A DNA stretch of 64,000 nt, taken from NCBI GenBank assembly GCA_003389385.1, contig QQVM01000002.1:1-64000 (forward strand). The letters run 5' to 3'. This stretch comes from Bacteroidota bacterium (GTDB lineage: Bacteria > Bacteroidota > Bacteroidia > AKYH767-A > 2013-40CM-41-45). Within the stretch, counting starts at the first letter, position 1. Each line of letters opens with the position of its first letter. The translations under genes were made by a program, and so were the position numbers. Under the pieces are notes generated by a model that was not told the DNA's origin, did no database searches, and saw nothing but the letters and a program-made list of their open reading frames with translations. Positions 34,032 through 42,848 of the stretch are shown here, one piece after another.

Positions 34032-35357
34032 ATGAGCTATCCAAAAGAATTTTTAGACCGGATGAAGAATGAACTGAAAGATGAGTTCGACTTGTTTTTG
34101 TCAGCATTGGAAATGCCCGCGCCCGTTTCAGTTCGTCTGAATCCTTTCAAACAGACAGAATTTTTTTACGATTCTGAAATTATTCCCTGGTGCGAGAATG
34201 GCAGGTACCTTAGCGAACGTCCGTCCTTCACTCTTGATCCTCTTTTTCATGCAGGATGCTATTATGTGCAGGAAGCCAGTTCCATGAGTATTGAGCATGT
34301 AATCAAGGAGAACGTTTCAGCGGCTGGTCCAGTTGTTGCGCTGGATATGTGCGCGGCGCCAGGTGGTAAATCTACACATCTTTTGTCCTTACTGCCAGCA
34401 GACAGTTTGCTTGTCAGTAACGAAGTGATTCCTTCACGAAATAACATTCTCAGACAAAATATCGCTAAGTGGGGAAGTCATTCCTGCATTGTGACTCAAA
34501 GTAAAGCAGAGGATTTTTCATCCTTAAAAGGATTCTTCGATCTTGTGTTGGTGGATGCGCCATGCAGCGGAGAAGGATTGTTCAGAAAGGATCCTGATGC
34601 AATGGAAGAATGGAATCTGATGGCAGTAAGTAAGTGTTCTCAACGTCAGAGTGAAATACTACATCATGCAGGAGAGTTGCTCTCAGAGGGAGGATTGCTG
34701 ATTTATTCGACCTGCACATGGGAGAGAGAAGAAAATGAGGAACAGGTGAAAATACTCATTGAGAGAGGAGGCTATGAACTTATCCAACTTAAAAAAAATG
34801 ATGAAGGCATCGTTCAATCGGAATTCGGTTTGAGATTCTATCCTCATAAAGTAAAAGGCGAAGGATTTTTTCTGAGTGCGCTGAGAAAGACAAGAGGTGT
34901 AAGAATGATCGCATCCAAGAAAAAAAGTGCATATGCAGAGCAAAATCAGAAAGCTATTATTGCGAAATACCTTGAAGGCCCGGAACTTTTTCAACCTTTT
35001 GAAAAAAATGGATTAGTATATGCAATCCCTGCAAAAATTTATCCTGAATTCAATTTGATAAAAGACAAACTGTATATCAGGCATGCTGGAGTTCCGCTAG
35101 GTGAGATCAAAGGAAAGGATTTTATTCCTTCATATGAACTTGCTCTCTGTACCCACATCTCTGATAAGACACATTTCAAAGATCTTTCATTGGATGAGTC
35201 ATTGGAATACTTACGGGGTAAATGGCCTGGAGTAAAGCTGGAGGACAGAAGCTGGAGTCTGATTAAATACAAAGGATTCGCCCTGGGTTGGGCCAGGGAA
35301 GTCGGAGGAAGAGTTAACAATTATTACCCCAAAGAGTGCAGGATTAAAATGATGTAA
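34032..35357 (+). CDS. RsmF/Sun-type rRNA 5-methylcytosine methyltransferase
   Basis: A 441-residue methyltransferase of the NOL1/NOP2/Sun family, which forms m5C in rRNA. 'DMCAAPGGKSTHLL' is the SAM-binding motif I, 'DAPCSGEGLFRKDP' is motif IV with its Cys, and 'STCTWEREENEEQ' is motif VI with the second catalytic Cys. A C-terminal domain ('IRHAGVPLGEIKG', 'GFALGWAREVGGRVNNYYPKE') matches the RsmF-type PUA-like end. The ATG at 34032 is chosen over an upstream TTG. It is followed by an L,D-transpeptidase gene after 14 bases. Confidence 0.93.
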   Translation: MSYPKEFLDRMKNELKDEFDLFLSALEMPAPVSVRLNPFKQTEFFYDSEIIPWCENGRYLSERPSFTLDPLFHAGCYYVQEASSMSIEHVIKENVSAAGPVVALDMCAAPGGKSTHLLSLLPADSLLVSNEVIPSRNNILRQNIAKWGSHSCIVTQSKAEDFSSLKGFFDLVLVDAPCSGEGLFRKDPDAMEEWNLMAVSKCSQRQSEILHHAGELLSEGGLLIYSTCTWEREENEEQVKILIERGGYELIQLKKNDEGIVQSEFGLRFYPHKVKGEGFFLSALRKTRGVRMIASKKKSAYAEQNQKAIIAKYLEGPELFQPFEKNGLVYAIPAKIYPEFNLIKDKLYIRHAGVPLGEIKGKDFIPSYELALCTHISDKTHFKDLSLDESLEYLRGKWPGVKLEDRSWSLIKYKGFALGWAREVGGRVNNYYPKECRIKMM

Positions 35358-35371
35358 TATATTTTCACGAC

Positions 35372-37102
35372 ATGATTTTCCAAAACGGCCGGTGGTTTTC
35401 AGTTTTGTTTCTGTCAGTATTTCTGATTTTACATTCTTGTAAAACTGAAGTTGCAGAGGAGCTTTCGGATTCTGTTCCGGATACCACAGATCTGCATATT
35501 GAAAGATTTTCAGAGTTGTTTCTTGACAGTTCAGAGATTCAATTCTTCTTAAGAGGCAATCCGGATTTCGCTACCGACAGTGCCGGTGTTCTTGAATTTT
35601 ATCGCATGAGGAATTATCAGTTCGCATGGTTTAATAAGGATGGCATGAAAGAGCATGCATCACACTTCCTGAACATGCTCTTGAACCGTCTTGATGAAGC
35701 TCCTGATGGTTACAGGTTTCCTGTATCCCAGCTGCAGCAACTTCATGATACTGTGCATTCAGTATATTATCCATACCAGGGTGCAGACAGTTTAACCACA
35801 AGACTCGAACTGGCGCTCACTTCATCATACATGGAATTTGCCAGGCAGATTTATGTGGGAGTGGGTGATGAAGCATGGAAGTCACTCGAATGGTTTATTC
35901 CCAGAAAAAAAATCGCAGTAACAGGTTTGTTAGACACTCTTCTGAAAAATCCTCCGGGATACATTTCTGAAGCCGAACCAAATCATTACATGTATAATGA
36001 TTTGCGGGATTATCTCAATCTGTATTCCGACGTGCTGAATTCCGGAGAGTGGATGGTTCCGGAACAGAATTTCAAAAAACTTGTAAAGGGAGATTCATCA
36101 GCTGTGATTGCTCAGATTAAAAAATGCCTATTCCTGCTGGGAGATTTGACAGAGGATGATACGACATTAGTATTTGAAGAGAAGACGGAAGAAGCAGTCG
36201 TGAATTTTCAATACAGACACGGACTTGAAGCTGATGGAGTGATAGGTAAATCATTTATGGAGCAGCTATCTGTCCCGCTTGAAAGCAGAATTAATTCTAT
36301 CCTGATTAATATGGAAAGGTGCCGTTGGCTTCCTGAAAGACCAGAAGGGGAATTCATTCTTGTAAACCTTCCGGAATTCAAATTGCATGTATTTGACGGT
36401 AAAGAGCATCTCTGGCATTGTAATGTCATAGTGGGGACAACAAAAACCAATACCATTATCTTTACAGGAAATCTGAAATACGTTGTATTCAGTCCTTATT
36501 GGAATGTGACACGAAACATTGTTGTGAACGAGATTTTACCGGCAGCTAAAAAGAATCCTGCATACCTTCAAAAACACAACATGGAAGCCTTTCTTCCGGG
36601 ACCACCATTGAAGATCATCGATCCAACGACGATTGACTGGAAAAAATACAACTCCAGAACATTTCCTTATCACATCAGACAGAAGCCAGGAAAGAGCAAT
36701 TCACTCGGTCAGGTTAAGTTTCTTTTCCCAAATTCATATTCAATTTATTTGCATGACACTCCTACAAAAAATCTATTCAGGGAAAGCAAAAGATCATTCA
36801 GTCATGGTTGCATACGAGTGGAGGAGCCTTTCAGACTGGCTGAATTTCTTCTGCGCAATGATACTGCATGGACCCCCGAGAAGATAAGAAAAGCTATGGA
36901 CTCAGGAAAAGAAAAATTTGTTGTGCTGAAGAATGAAGTACCGGTATTTCTTCTGTATCTTACTTCATGGGTCGACGAATACGGCGAACTGAATTTCAGA
37001 AATGACCTTTACGGGCACGATGAAAAACTACAGAAGGTTTTATTTCGAATGCCCTTACCTCAAATTCAAACTGACAGCCTGATGACCCAGGAAGTATTAT
37101 GA
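35372..37102 (+). CDS. YcbB-type L,D-transpeptidase, lipoprotein
   Basis: A 576-residue envelope enzyme. The signal ends in 'LILHSC', a lipobox, so the mature protein is probably lipid-anchored. Residues about 200-310 hold a peptidoglycan-binding-like fold ('FEEKTEEAVVNFQYRHGLEADGVIG'), and residues about 325-490 hold the YkuD domain with 'SFSHGCIRVEEP' (His478, Cys480 nucleophile). It forms 3-3 cross-links in peptidoglycan or attaches proteins in characterised relatives. The 3' end overlaps the next gene by ATGA, so the membrane methyltransferase is translationally coupled. Confidence 0.92.
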   Translation: MIFQNGRWFSVLFLSVFLILHSCKTEVAEELSDSVPDTTDLHIERFSELFLDSSEIQFFLRGNPDFATDSAGVLEFYRMRNYQFAWFNKDGMKEHASHFLNMLLNRLDEAPDGYRFPVSQLQQLHDTVHSVYYPYQGADSLTTRLELALTSSYMEFARQIYVGVGDEAWKSLEWFIPRKKIAVTGLLDTLLKNPPGYISEAEPNHYMYNDLRDYLNLYSDVLNSGEWMVPEQNFKKLVKGDSSAVIAQIKKCLFLLGDLTEDDTTLVFEEKTEEAVVNFQYRHGLEADGVIGKSFMEQLSVPLESRINSILINMERCRWLPERPEGEFILVNLPEFKLHVFDGKEHLWHCNVIVGTTKTNTIIFTGNLKYVVFSPYWNVTRNIVVNEILPAAKKNPAYLQKHNMEAFLPGPPLKIIDPTTIDWKKYNSRTFPYHIRQKPGKSNSLGQVKFLFPNSYSIYLHDTPTKNLFRESKRSFSHGCIRVEEPFRLAEFLLRNDTAWTPEKIRKAMDSGKEKFVVLKNEVPVFLLYLTSWVDEYGELNFRNDLYGHDEKLQKVLFRMPLPQIQTDSLMTQEVL

Positions 37103-37533
37103 AAGCCAGAAATCTAATTGTCACTCTGCTGCAGTTCCTGCTTTTTTTCCTGCTTGCATTTTCGGGAGAACTGATTCCGAAAAATTATTTTCTTGTCTTT
37201 TTTCAGTTTATCTCAGTTGTATTTGCACTTTGGGCTTTCATGGTCATGAGAGGCGGTACTTTCAGTATTTTTCCTGAAGTGAGAAAAGGCGCCGCATTGA
37301 TACTCAGAGGTCCGTACAAATACATAAGGCATCCCATGTACACGGCTCTGCTGCTGATTTCGCTGTGCTGGCTTTTGGATGATTTCAGTTGGTTCAGAGT
37401 TATTGTCTTCATCTTACTATCTATCAACATGAGGTACAAAATTTATCTGGAAGAAGCTTATTTAAAGAGAAATTATCCCGAATACAGGGATTACATGAAG
37501 GAGAGCAGCATGCTGATTCCATTCATATACTGA
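37099..37533 (+). CDS. Isoprenylcysteine-methyltransferase-like (ICMT/PEMT) membrane protein
   Basis: A 144-residue membrane protein with about four helices. The C-terminal half has the ICMT/PEMT signature 'GPYKYIRHPMYTALLLI' and 'YPEYRDYMKESSMLIP'. Related enzymes methylate isoprenylcysteine or phosphatidylethanolamine using SAM, but most bacterial members have no known substrate. It overlaps the L,D-transpeptidase stop by ATGA. Whether it modifies a lipid of the envelope is unknown. Confidence 0.82.
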   Translation: MKARNLIVTLLQFLLFFLLAFSGELIPKNYFLVFFQFISVVFALWAFMVMRGGTFSIFPEVRKGAALILRGPYKYIRHPMYTALLLISLCWLLDDFSWFRVIVFILLSINMRYKIYLEEAYLKRNYPEYRDYMKESSMLIPFIY

Positions 37534-37603
37534 ATTCGTTTTTGTATGAAGTGATGGTTGGCAATGCTGGAACAACATTAAGCGGTTTTTTATCCGAATT
37601 TCG

Positions 37604-37611
37604 TACTTTCG
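37604..37611 (+). promoter_or_regulatory. Possible -7 box (TACTTTCG) close to the valS start
   Basis: TACTTTCG is one base from TAnnTTTG and ends 5 bases before the first valS ATG. No clear -33 TTG is present. If used, translation may start at the ATG 12 bases further on or on a leaderless transcript. Confidence 0.35.
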
Positions 37612-37616
37612 CAGCC

Positions 37617-40364
37617 ATGAACCGAGAAATGAAAGAAATCCCTAAAACATACGATCCTTCAGCAGTTGAAGACAAGTGGTACACCTATTGGCATGAACAC
37701 GGTTTTTTCAAAAGTGTACCTGATGAAAGGGAGCCCTATACCATTGTAATTCCGCCGCCAAACGTCACAGGTGTACTGCATATGGGACACATGCTGAACA
37801 ATACTATTCAGGATGTTCTGATACGTCGTGCACGTATGCTTGGAAAAAATGCATGTTGGGTACCCGGTACTGACCATGCCTCTATCGCTACTGAAGCAAA
37901 GGTAGTTGCCATGCTGAAAGATCAGGGCATCAATAAATCAGATCTTACAAGGGATGAATTTTTAAGGCATGCCTGGGAATGGAAGGAAAAATACGGCGGC
38001 ATTATTCTCGACCAGCTTAAGAAACTTGGCGCTTCCTGCGACTGGAGCCGTACGCGTTTCACCATGGAAGATGAACTGAGCGATGCCGTCATTTCAGTTT
38101 TCATAGATCTCTACAACAAAGGTTATATCTACCGCGGAGTGAGAATGGTGAACTGGGATCCTCAGGGCAAAACTGCTCTCAGCGATGAGGAAGTGATCTA
38201 CAAAGAAGTCAATTCACGCTTGTTCACTGTCCGTTATCCTTTGGTGGACGCCTCTGTAGCAGAGCAGTTAAAAAATGGAAAGGCTGAAGTTAAAATTGAG
38301 GAGGATACATGGTATGTGACTGCAGGAACAAATACGTTCAAAGGAAATGAGTTTATCAAGATTGCGACAGTCAGGCCTGAAACAATTCTCGGCGACACAG
38401 GCGTATGCGTTCATCCCGATGATGAGCGATATAAAAATCTCAAAGGAAAATTCGCGGTGATTCCCATGGTTAACCGTCCGGCTCCTGTTGTTTTCGATAA
38501 GTACATCGACATGGAATTCGGAACCGGTGCATTGAAAGTGACTCCTGCTCACGATATCAACGATTACAACATCGGGCAGAAATTCGGACTTGAAGTGATT
38601 GACACGATTGCCGATGATGGCAAAATGAGTCCGGCGGCGAAATTTTATATCGGTGAAGACAGGTTTGTAGTCCGCAAGAAAATCGTTAAAGACCTTGAGT
38701 TATCAGGTCATCTTGTAAATACTGAGGATTACAAAAATAAAGTAGGTTATTCTGAAAGGACAGATGCCGTAATTGAACCTAAGCTTTCACTTCAGTGGTT
38801 TTTAAAGATGGATGAAGTGTCCAAGCCTGCTTTGGATAATGTACTGAACGGTGAAATAAAATTAATTCCAGATAAGTTTATCAATACATACCGCCACTGG
38901 ATGGAGAATGTGCACGATTGGTGTATTTCCAGGCAGCTGTGGTGGGGTCAGCAGATTCCTGCATGGTATGCCCCTGATGGTTCATTTGTAGTTTGCAAGA
39001 CAGCGGAAGAAGCAGCGGACTTGTTTAAAGCAAAATATCCCGATAAGAAAGTTGAACTCTCAGCAATCAAGCAGGACGAAGATGTACTTGATACATGGTT
39101 TAGTTCCTGGCTGTGGCCCATCAGTGTGTTTGACGGATTCAAAGATCCGAACAACAAGGACATAAATTACTACTATCCTACGAACGATCTGATCACGGCT
39201 CCGGAGATTCTCTTTTTCTGGGTTGCACGTATGATTATAGCAGGTTACGAGTATCGTGGAGAGAAACCCTTCACCAATGTATATCTCACCGGAATAGTTC
39301 GCGACAAGCAGGGCAGAAAAATGTCAAAGTCACTCGGCAATTCTCCTGAGCCTCTTGAGCTGATTGAAAGGTACAGCGCTGACGGAGTGAGAGTGGGAAT
39401 GCTGCTGAGCTCACCTGCAGGTAATGATCTTTTGTTCGACGAATCGCTTTGTGAGCAGGGAAGAAATTTTGCCAATAAAGTTTGGAATGCATTTCGACTT
39501 GTAAAAGGTTGGCAGACAGATGCCGCTTTGAAACAAACTGATGAGTGTAAAGCTGCAGTCAAATGGTTTGAAGCAAGGTTTAACGAGCAACTGGATGTGA
39601 TCAATGATCATTATTCCAAATACAGGATAAGCGATGCGCTGATGGCCAGCTACAAGCTGGTTTGGGATGATTTCTGTTCCTGGTATCTTGAGATGGTAAA
39701 GCCAGAATTTGTGGATGGAAAATCACTTCCAACCGACAAGGAGACACAAAAGGCGACAATCAGGTTTTTTGAAAATATACTCAAGATCTTGCATCCTTTC
39801 ATGCCATTTATCAGCGAAGAATTATGGCATACATTATCTGATAGGGGAATGTCAGATTGCATAATAATCACTTCCTGGCCCGAATCGAAGAAAGCAGACA
39901 GCATTGTGCTTGAAGAGTTCAATCTTGCATCTGAAATTATCAGCCAGGTCAGAAATTTCAGAACTCTAAAAAACATTTCTCCGAAAGAAAAACTTCAGCT
40001 CTATATACGATCAGAAAACGAATTCAATAATAGTTTCAAAGGAGTTGTGATCAAACTCGCAAATTTAACCTCAGTAGAGCAGATCGCAGACAAACCTTCA
40101 AATTCGTTCGGGTTCATTGCTGCAAATAGGGAGTTTTTCGTTCCTGTCTCCGCCGGCTTTGATTTGAAATCAGAATTGGATCGATTGAAGAAAGAGCTTG
40201 ATTACAATAGAGGCTTTCTTAAGTCTGTTCAATCCAAACTTGCCAACGAAAGATTTGTGTCCAATGCCAAAGCCGAAGTTGTGGAGAACGAAAAGAAGAA
40301 GCAGGCAGATGCAGAAGCAAAGATCCGCGCAATAGAAGCACAGATTGAAGAGTTAAAATCCTGA
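37617..40364 (+). CDS. valS: Valyl-tRNA synthetase
   Basis: A 915-residue class I synthetase. Start placed at the ATG giving MNREMKEIPKTYDPSAVEDKWY; an upstream in-frame extension overlaps the previous gene and has no family similarity. A second ATG (MKEIPKTY) is also possible. The HIGH-type motif 'PNVTGVLHMGHM', the editing domain ('TVRPETILGDTGVCVHPDD'), the KMSKS motif 'GRKMSKSLGN', the anticodon domain and the C-terminal coiled-coil arm ('ELDRLKKELDYNRGFLKSVQSKLAN') are all present. It charges tRNA-Val and hydrolyses mischarged Thr-tRNA. Confidence 0.97.
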   Translation: MNREMKEIPKTYDPSAVEDKWYTYWHEHGFFKSVPDEREPYTIVIPPPNVTGVLHMGHMLNNTIQDVLIRRARMLGKNACWVPGTDHASIATEAKVVAMLKDQGINKSDLTRDEFLRHAWEWKEKYGGIILDQLKKLGASCDWSRTRFTMEDELSDAVISVFIDLYNKGYIYRGVRMVNWDPQGKTALSDEEVIYKEVNSRLFTVRYPLVDASVAEQLKNGKAEVKIEEDTWYVTAGTNTFKGNEFIKIATVRPETILGDTGVCVHPDDERYKNLKGKFAVIPMVNRPAPVVFDKYIDMEFGTGALKVTPAHDINDYNIGQKFGLEVIDTIADDGKMSPAAKFYIGEDRFVVRKKIVKDLELSGHLVNTEDYKNKVGYSERTDAVIEPKLSLQWFLKMDEVSKPALDNVLNGEIKLIPDKFINTYRHWMENVHDWCISRQLWWGQQIPAWYAPDGSFVVCKTAEEAADLFKAKYPDKKVELSAIKQDEDVLDTWFSSWLWPISVFDGFKDPNNKDINYYYPTNDLITAPEILFFWVARMIIAGYEYRGEKPFTNVYLTGIVRDKQGRKMSKSLGNSPEPLELIERYSADGVRVGMLLSSPAGNDLLFDESLCEQGRNFANKVWNAFRLVKGWQTDAALKQTDECKAAVKWFEARFNEQLDVINDHYSKYRISDALMASYKLVWDDFCSWYLEMVKPEFVDGKSLPTDKETQKATIRFFENILKILHPFMPFISEELWHTLSDRGMSDCIIITSWPESKKADSIVLEEFNLASEIISQVRNFRTLKNISPKEKLQLYIRSENEFNNSFKGVVIKLANLTSVEQIADKPSNSFGFIAANREFFVPVSAGFDLKSELDRLKKELDYNRGFLKSVQSKLANERFVSNAKAEVVENEKKKQADAEAKIRAIEAQIEELKS

Positions 40365-40386
40365 CAAAACCTGTAATCTTTCTATC

Positions 40387-41436
40387 ATGAGGTGGATTAA
40401 AATAGTATTTTATCTGCTTTTAACTTTCCTCGTGATTTGGTTTATTTTGAATTTCCAACTGGTGATTTACGGTTTCAATCAGTTGCGCAAGCAAGTTGAT
40501 ATAATTTATTCATCTCGTCCGATAACGGAAGTGCTTGAAGATTCTGCAACTCCGGATTCTGTGATTGCAAAATTGAAATTGGTGGAGAAGATTATCCTGT
40601 TTGCAAAGGATTCTCTCAAATTGGATGATGGAGGGAATTATCAAAAGTATTACGATCAGGGAGGAAAGCCGATTCTGTGGGTGCTTACAGCTTGTGAGCC
40701 ATACTCTTTCACTTCCTACAAATGGAATTTCCCTATTCTTGGCAAAGTCTCTTACAAGGGTTTTTTCAAATATGATACAGGTCTTAAAGAAAAGGAGGAG
40801 TTGAGTAAACTTGGTTATGACACCGAATATTCTGAAGTGAGTGCATGGAGCACCTTAGGATGGTTCAATGATCCTGTACTTTCCGGTATGCTCAGAAGGA
40901 GTGAAGGCATGCTCGCAGAATTGCTGATTCACGAACTTACGCATTCTACAGTGTACCTGAAAAGCAGTGTCGATTTCAATGAGAATCTTGCAAGTGCGAT
41001 TGGTGAAGCAGGGGCAGAGCGATATCTGCGTTTTCACTATGGTGACAGCTCATCTCAGATGATCAGCTATCTGAATAGAAAACACGACTACAGTATTTTC
41101 AGCAATCATCTTCTGAATGGCACAAAACTGCTTGAAAAAGAATACATCAAGTCGAAGTCAGACCATGACTCAGTTCGGTTTCGAAAAAAATCAGAATTGA
41201 TTTCTGAGATTATCGCTGGTTTGGATACAATTGAATTTAAACAAGCCGGACAATACAGGAATATTTTTAAAGAGAAGATGCCGAACAATGCCTACTTCAT
41301 GAACTTCATCCGCTATGATGCCCAAAAAGAAGAAATGAAGCATGAGCTGAATACGCGTTTCGGAGGAGATATAAGAGCTTATCTTGATTTTGTAAAAGAT
41401 GAATTTTCATCGAAACCGGTCAAGAAAACTCAATGA
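40387..41436 (+). CDS. Putative membrane-anchored zinc aminopeptidase (COG4324-like)
   Basis: A 349-residue protein with an N-terminal membrane segment (residues about 5-27). It resembles the predicted aminopeptidase family PF10023/COG4324: 'SAWSTLGWFNDPVLSGM', the zinc motif 'LLIHELTHSTVYL', and 'NENLASAIGEAGAERYL', whose Glu residues are candidates for the third ligand. The substrate is unknown. The last bases overlap the start of the next gene (ATGA). It begins 22 bases after valS and may be in the same transcript. Confidence 0.85.
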   Translation: MRWIKIVFYLLLTFLVIWFILNFQLVIYGFNQLRKQVDIIYSSRPITEVLEDSATPDSVIAKLKLVEKIILFAKDSLKLDDGGNYQKYYDQGGKPILWVLTACEPYSFTSYKWNFPILGKVSYKGFFKYDTGLKEKEELSKLGYDTEYSEVSAWSTLGWFNDPVLSGMLRRSEGMLAELLIHELTHSTVYLKSSVDFNENLASAIGEAGAERYLRFHYGDSSSQMISYLNRKHDYSIFSNHLLNGTKLLEKEYIKSKSDHDSVRFRKKSELISEIIAGLDTIEFKQAGQYRNIFKEKMPNNAYFMNFIRYDAQKEEMKHELNTRFGGDIRAYLDFVKDEFSSKPVKKTQ

Positions 41437-41963
41437 TGCGAGCAAAGAAAAGCACTATAGCTGATTTAAAGAAAGAGTTGTTATCAGATTATTCCGTCCT
41501 GAATAACAAGCGCGTCTGCAAGCTCATTTCCGGAAACAAGACTTTGTTCCCTGCGCTTGTCAGAATGCTGTCCGATAATGACACAAAGCTTGTAAAAAGA
41601 GCCGCATGGGTGTTTGGCACGCTGGTAAAAGAGTATCCTGAAATGATGCAACCACAGCTCGATCTTCTTTTGCATTTAATTTCTCAAGGAGGACACGTTT
41701 CCGTGAGGAGAAATGTGTTGAGAGGATTGCAGTTTATCAGCATACCCGAGAAGTACATTGTGAGAGTCATTGACATTTGTTTCGATTTCTTGAATCAACA
41801 TGAAGAGCCTCCTGCCGTAAAGGCATTTTCGGTCACCGTTTTGTCGAACATATCTTGTGAATATCCTGAAGTGAAAAACGAATTACGCGCCTGGTTTGAC
41901 CGGCAGGCAGAAGGCAGCAGCAAGGCCGTAATCAAGAGAATGGAAAAAGCAGGCTTGATATAA
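41433..41963 (+). CDS. HEAT-repeat-like helical protein
   Basis: A 176-residue cytoplasmic protein without signal or membrane segment. Its alternating amphipathic helices ('LFPALVRMLSDNDTKLVKRAAWVFGTLVKEYP', 'VSVRRNVLRGLQFISIPEKYIVRVIDICFDFL') have the length and hydrophobic spacing of about four HEAT repeats. Such scaffolds bind proteins or nucleic acid; no specific partner can be read. Its start overlaps the stop of the aminopeptidase gene, indicating coupling. Confidence 0.72.
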   Translation: MMRAKKSTIADLKKELLSDYSVLNNKRVCKLISGNKTLFPALVRMLSDNDTKLVKRAAWVFGTLVKEYPEMMQPQLDLLLHLISQGGHVSVRRNVLRGLQFISIPEKYIVRVIDICFDFLNQHEEPPAVKAFSVTVLSNISCEYPEVKNELRAWFDRQAEGSSKAVIKRMEKAGLI

Positions 41964-41969
41964 AAAAAA

Positions 41970-41990
41970 GGCCGGTTGTCCGGCCCTTTT
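41970..41990. terminator. Convergent terminator hairpin
   Basis: GGCCGG, loop TTGT, CCGGCC, followed by CTTTT on the plus strand and preceded by an A run that serves as T run on the minus strand. It lies between the HEAT-like gene and the convergent small exported protein gene. Confidence 0.7.
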
Positions 41991-41995
41991 ATATT

Positions 41996-42409
41996 TTACT
42001 TTTTATCTTTTGCAGGTTTATCTTTTTCAAAACCTTTTTCTTTGTCTTTGGATTTTTCATTGTTTCTTTTTTCAAGCTCACCCGGACTAACTCTGCTTAC
42101 TTTGACAATGTATGCGCTTTCATTCATTCCTGCCGGTAGCATTTCACGAATATTGTTTTCATCCTTTCCCGGGACAAAAGTATAACCTGAATGATCTCCC
42201 GAACTGCATGCAAACTGAAAGCGAGCCAACAGTCCTGGTTTGATGTTCAAGTCATTCATTGATTTCAGGCACTGGTCTTTGTCGTGAGTAATTTTAATGA
42301 AGTAGTTGCCTATTTCCTGTCTTGCTTCAGGTTTTTGGGAATCTCCCTGGGCAAAGAGAGATGTGCAGGAAATGAAAAGGGCAGCGGAGAGGATTGATAA
42401 TCTTTTCAT
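41996..42409 (-). CDS. Small exported protein with charged repeat-like tail
   Basis: A 137-residue protein with a signal peptide ('MKRLSILSAALFISCTSLFAQ', cleavage after 'LFAQ' likely; a Cys at position 15 may instead be a lipobox). The mature part contains two Cys ('DQCLKSMN', 'FACSSGDHSGY'), and the last 30 residues are almost all Lys, Glu, Asp and Asn ('EKRNNEKSKDKEKGFEKDKPAKDKK'). I do not recognise the family. Confidence 0.65.
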   Translation of the reverse strand: MKRLSILSAALFISCTSLFAQGDSQKPEARQEIGNYFIKITHDKDQCLKSMNDLNIKPGLLARFQFACSSGDHSGYTFVPGKDENNIREMLPAGMNESAYIVKVSRVSPGELEKRNNEKSKDKEKGFEKDKPAKDKK

Positions 42410-42480
42410 AAGAATGTTTGTTGAATTATTGATTGATACAGGTAAAAGTAAGTATTTTTTTTCGAGTCAAGGCCATGTCT

Positions 42481-42834
42481 TTAATATAATGGCTGATAAA
42501 GCTGAATGAGGAAGTTACCTGGAGCTTTCATCTGTGTGACAAGGCCATAACCATGATCTTCAATTCCTCCATGGAATTCCACGCCTTTCAGTTTCAGTTC
42601 CCTTACAGTTTGTTCAATGTCTTCACAGTAAAATGAAATGTTTGGAGTACCTGAAGGAGCGCCGTCAGCTGAATTCTCTGCTGAAGGATGAACTCCCATG
42701 TCTGCTTCCGGCAAATCGAAGATTAGCCAGCCTTCTCCTATGTCACGAGAGCTAAATCCGAGTTTGTCTTTTAGAAAATTTCTGAGTCCGACAGGGTCGG
42801 AGCTGTAAAACATGGTGTGGACGCCTTTGATCAT
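42481..42834 (-). CDS. VOC-family (glyoxalase-like) protein
   Basis: A 117-residue single-domain vicinal-oxygen-chelate protein. 'IKGVHTMFYSSDPVGLRNFLKDKLG' is the usual opening strand-helix with the first metal-ligand His, 'DMGVHPS' gives a second, and the closing strand is 'GNFLIQLYQP', where the usual Glu ligand is Gln. A changed ligand does not rule out metal binding, but the activity cannot be assigned. It lies 14 bases downstream of the TMTC-like gene on the same strand. Confidence 0.82.
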   Translation of the reverse strand: MIKGVHTMFYSSDPVGLRNFLKDKLGFSSRDIGEGWLIFDLPEADMGVHPSAENSADGAPSGTPNISFYCEDIEQTVRELKLKGVEFHGGIEDHGYGLVTQMKAPGNFLIQLYQPLY

Positions 42835-42848
42835 TTTTTATGAAATAT

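Noticed and set aside
37389-37616. N-terminal extension of valS by 76 codons
   Set aside because: It overlaps the membrane methyltransferase gene, shows no similarity to ValS, and the family start (MNREMKEIPKTYDP) is downstream.
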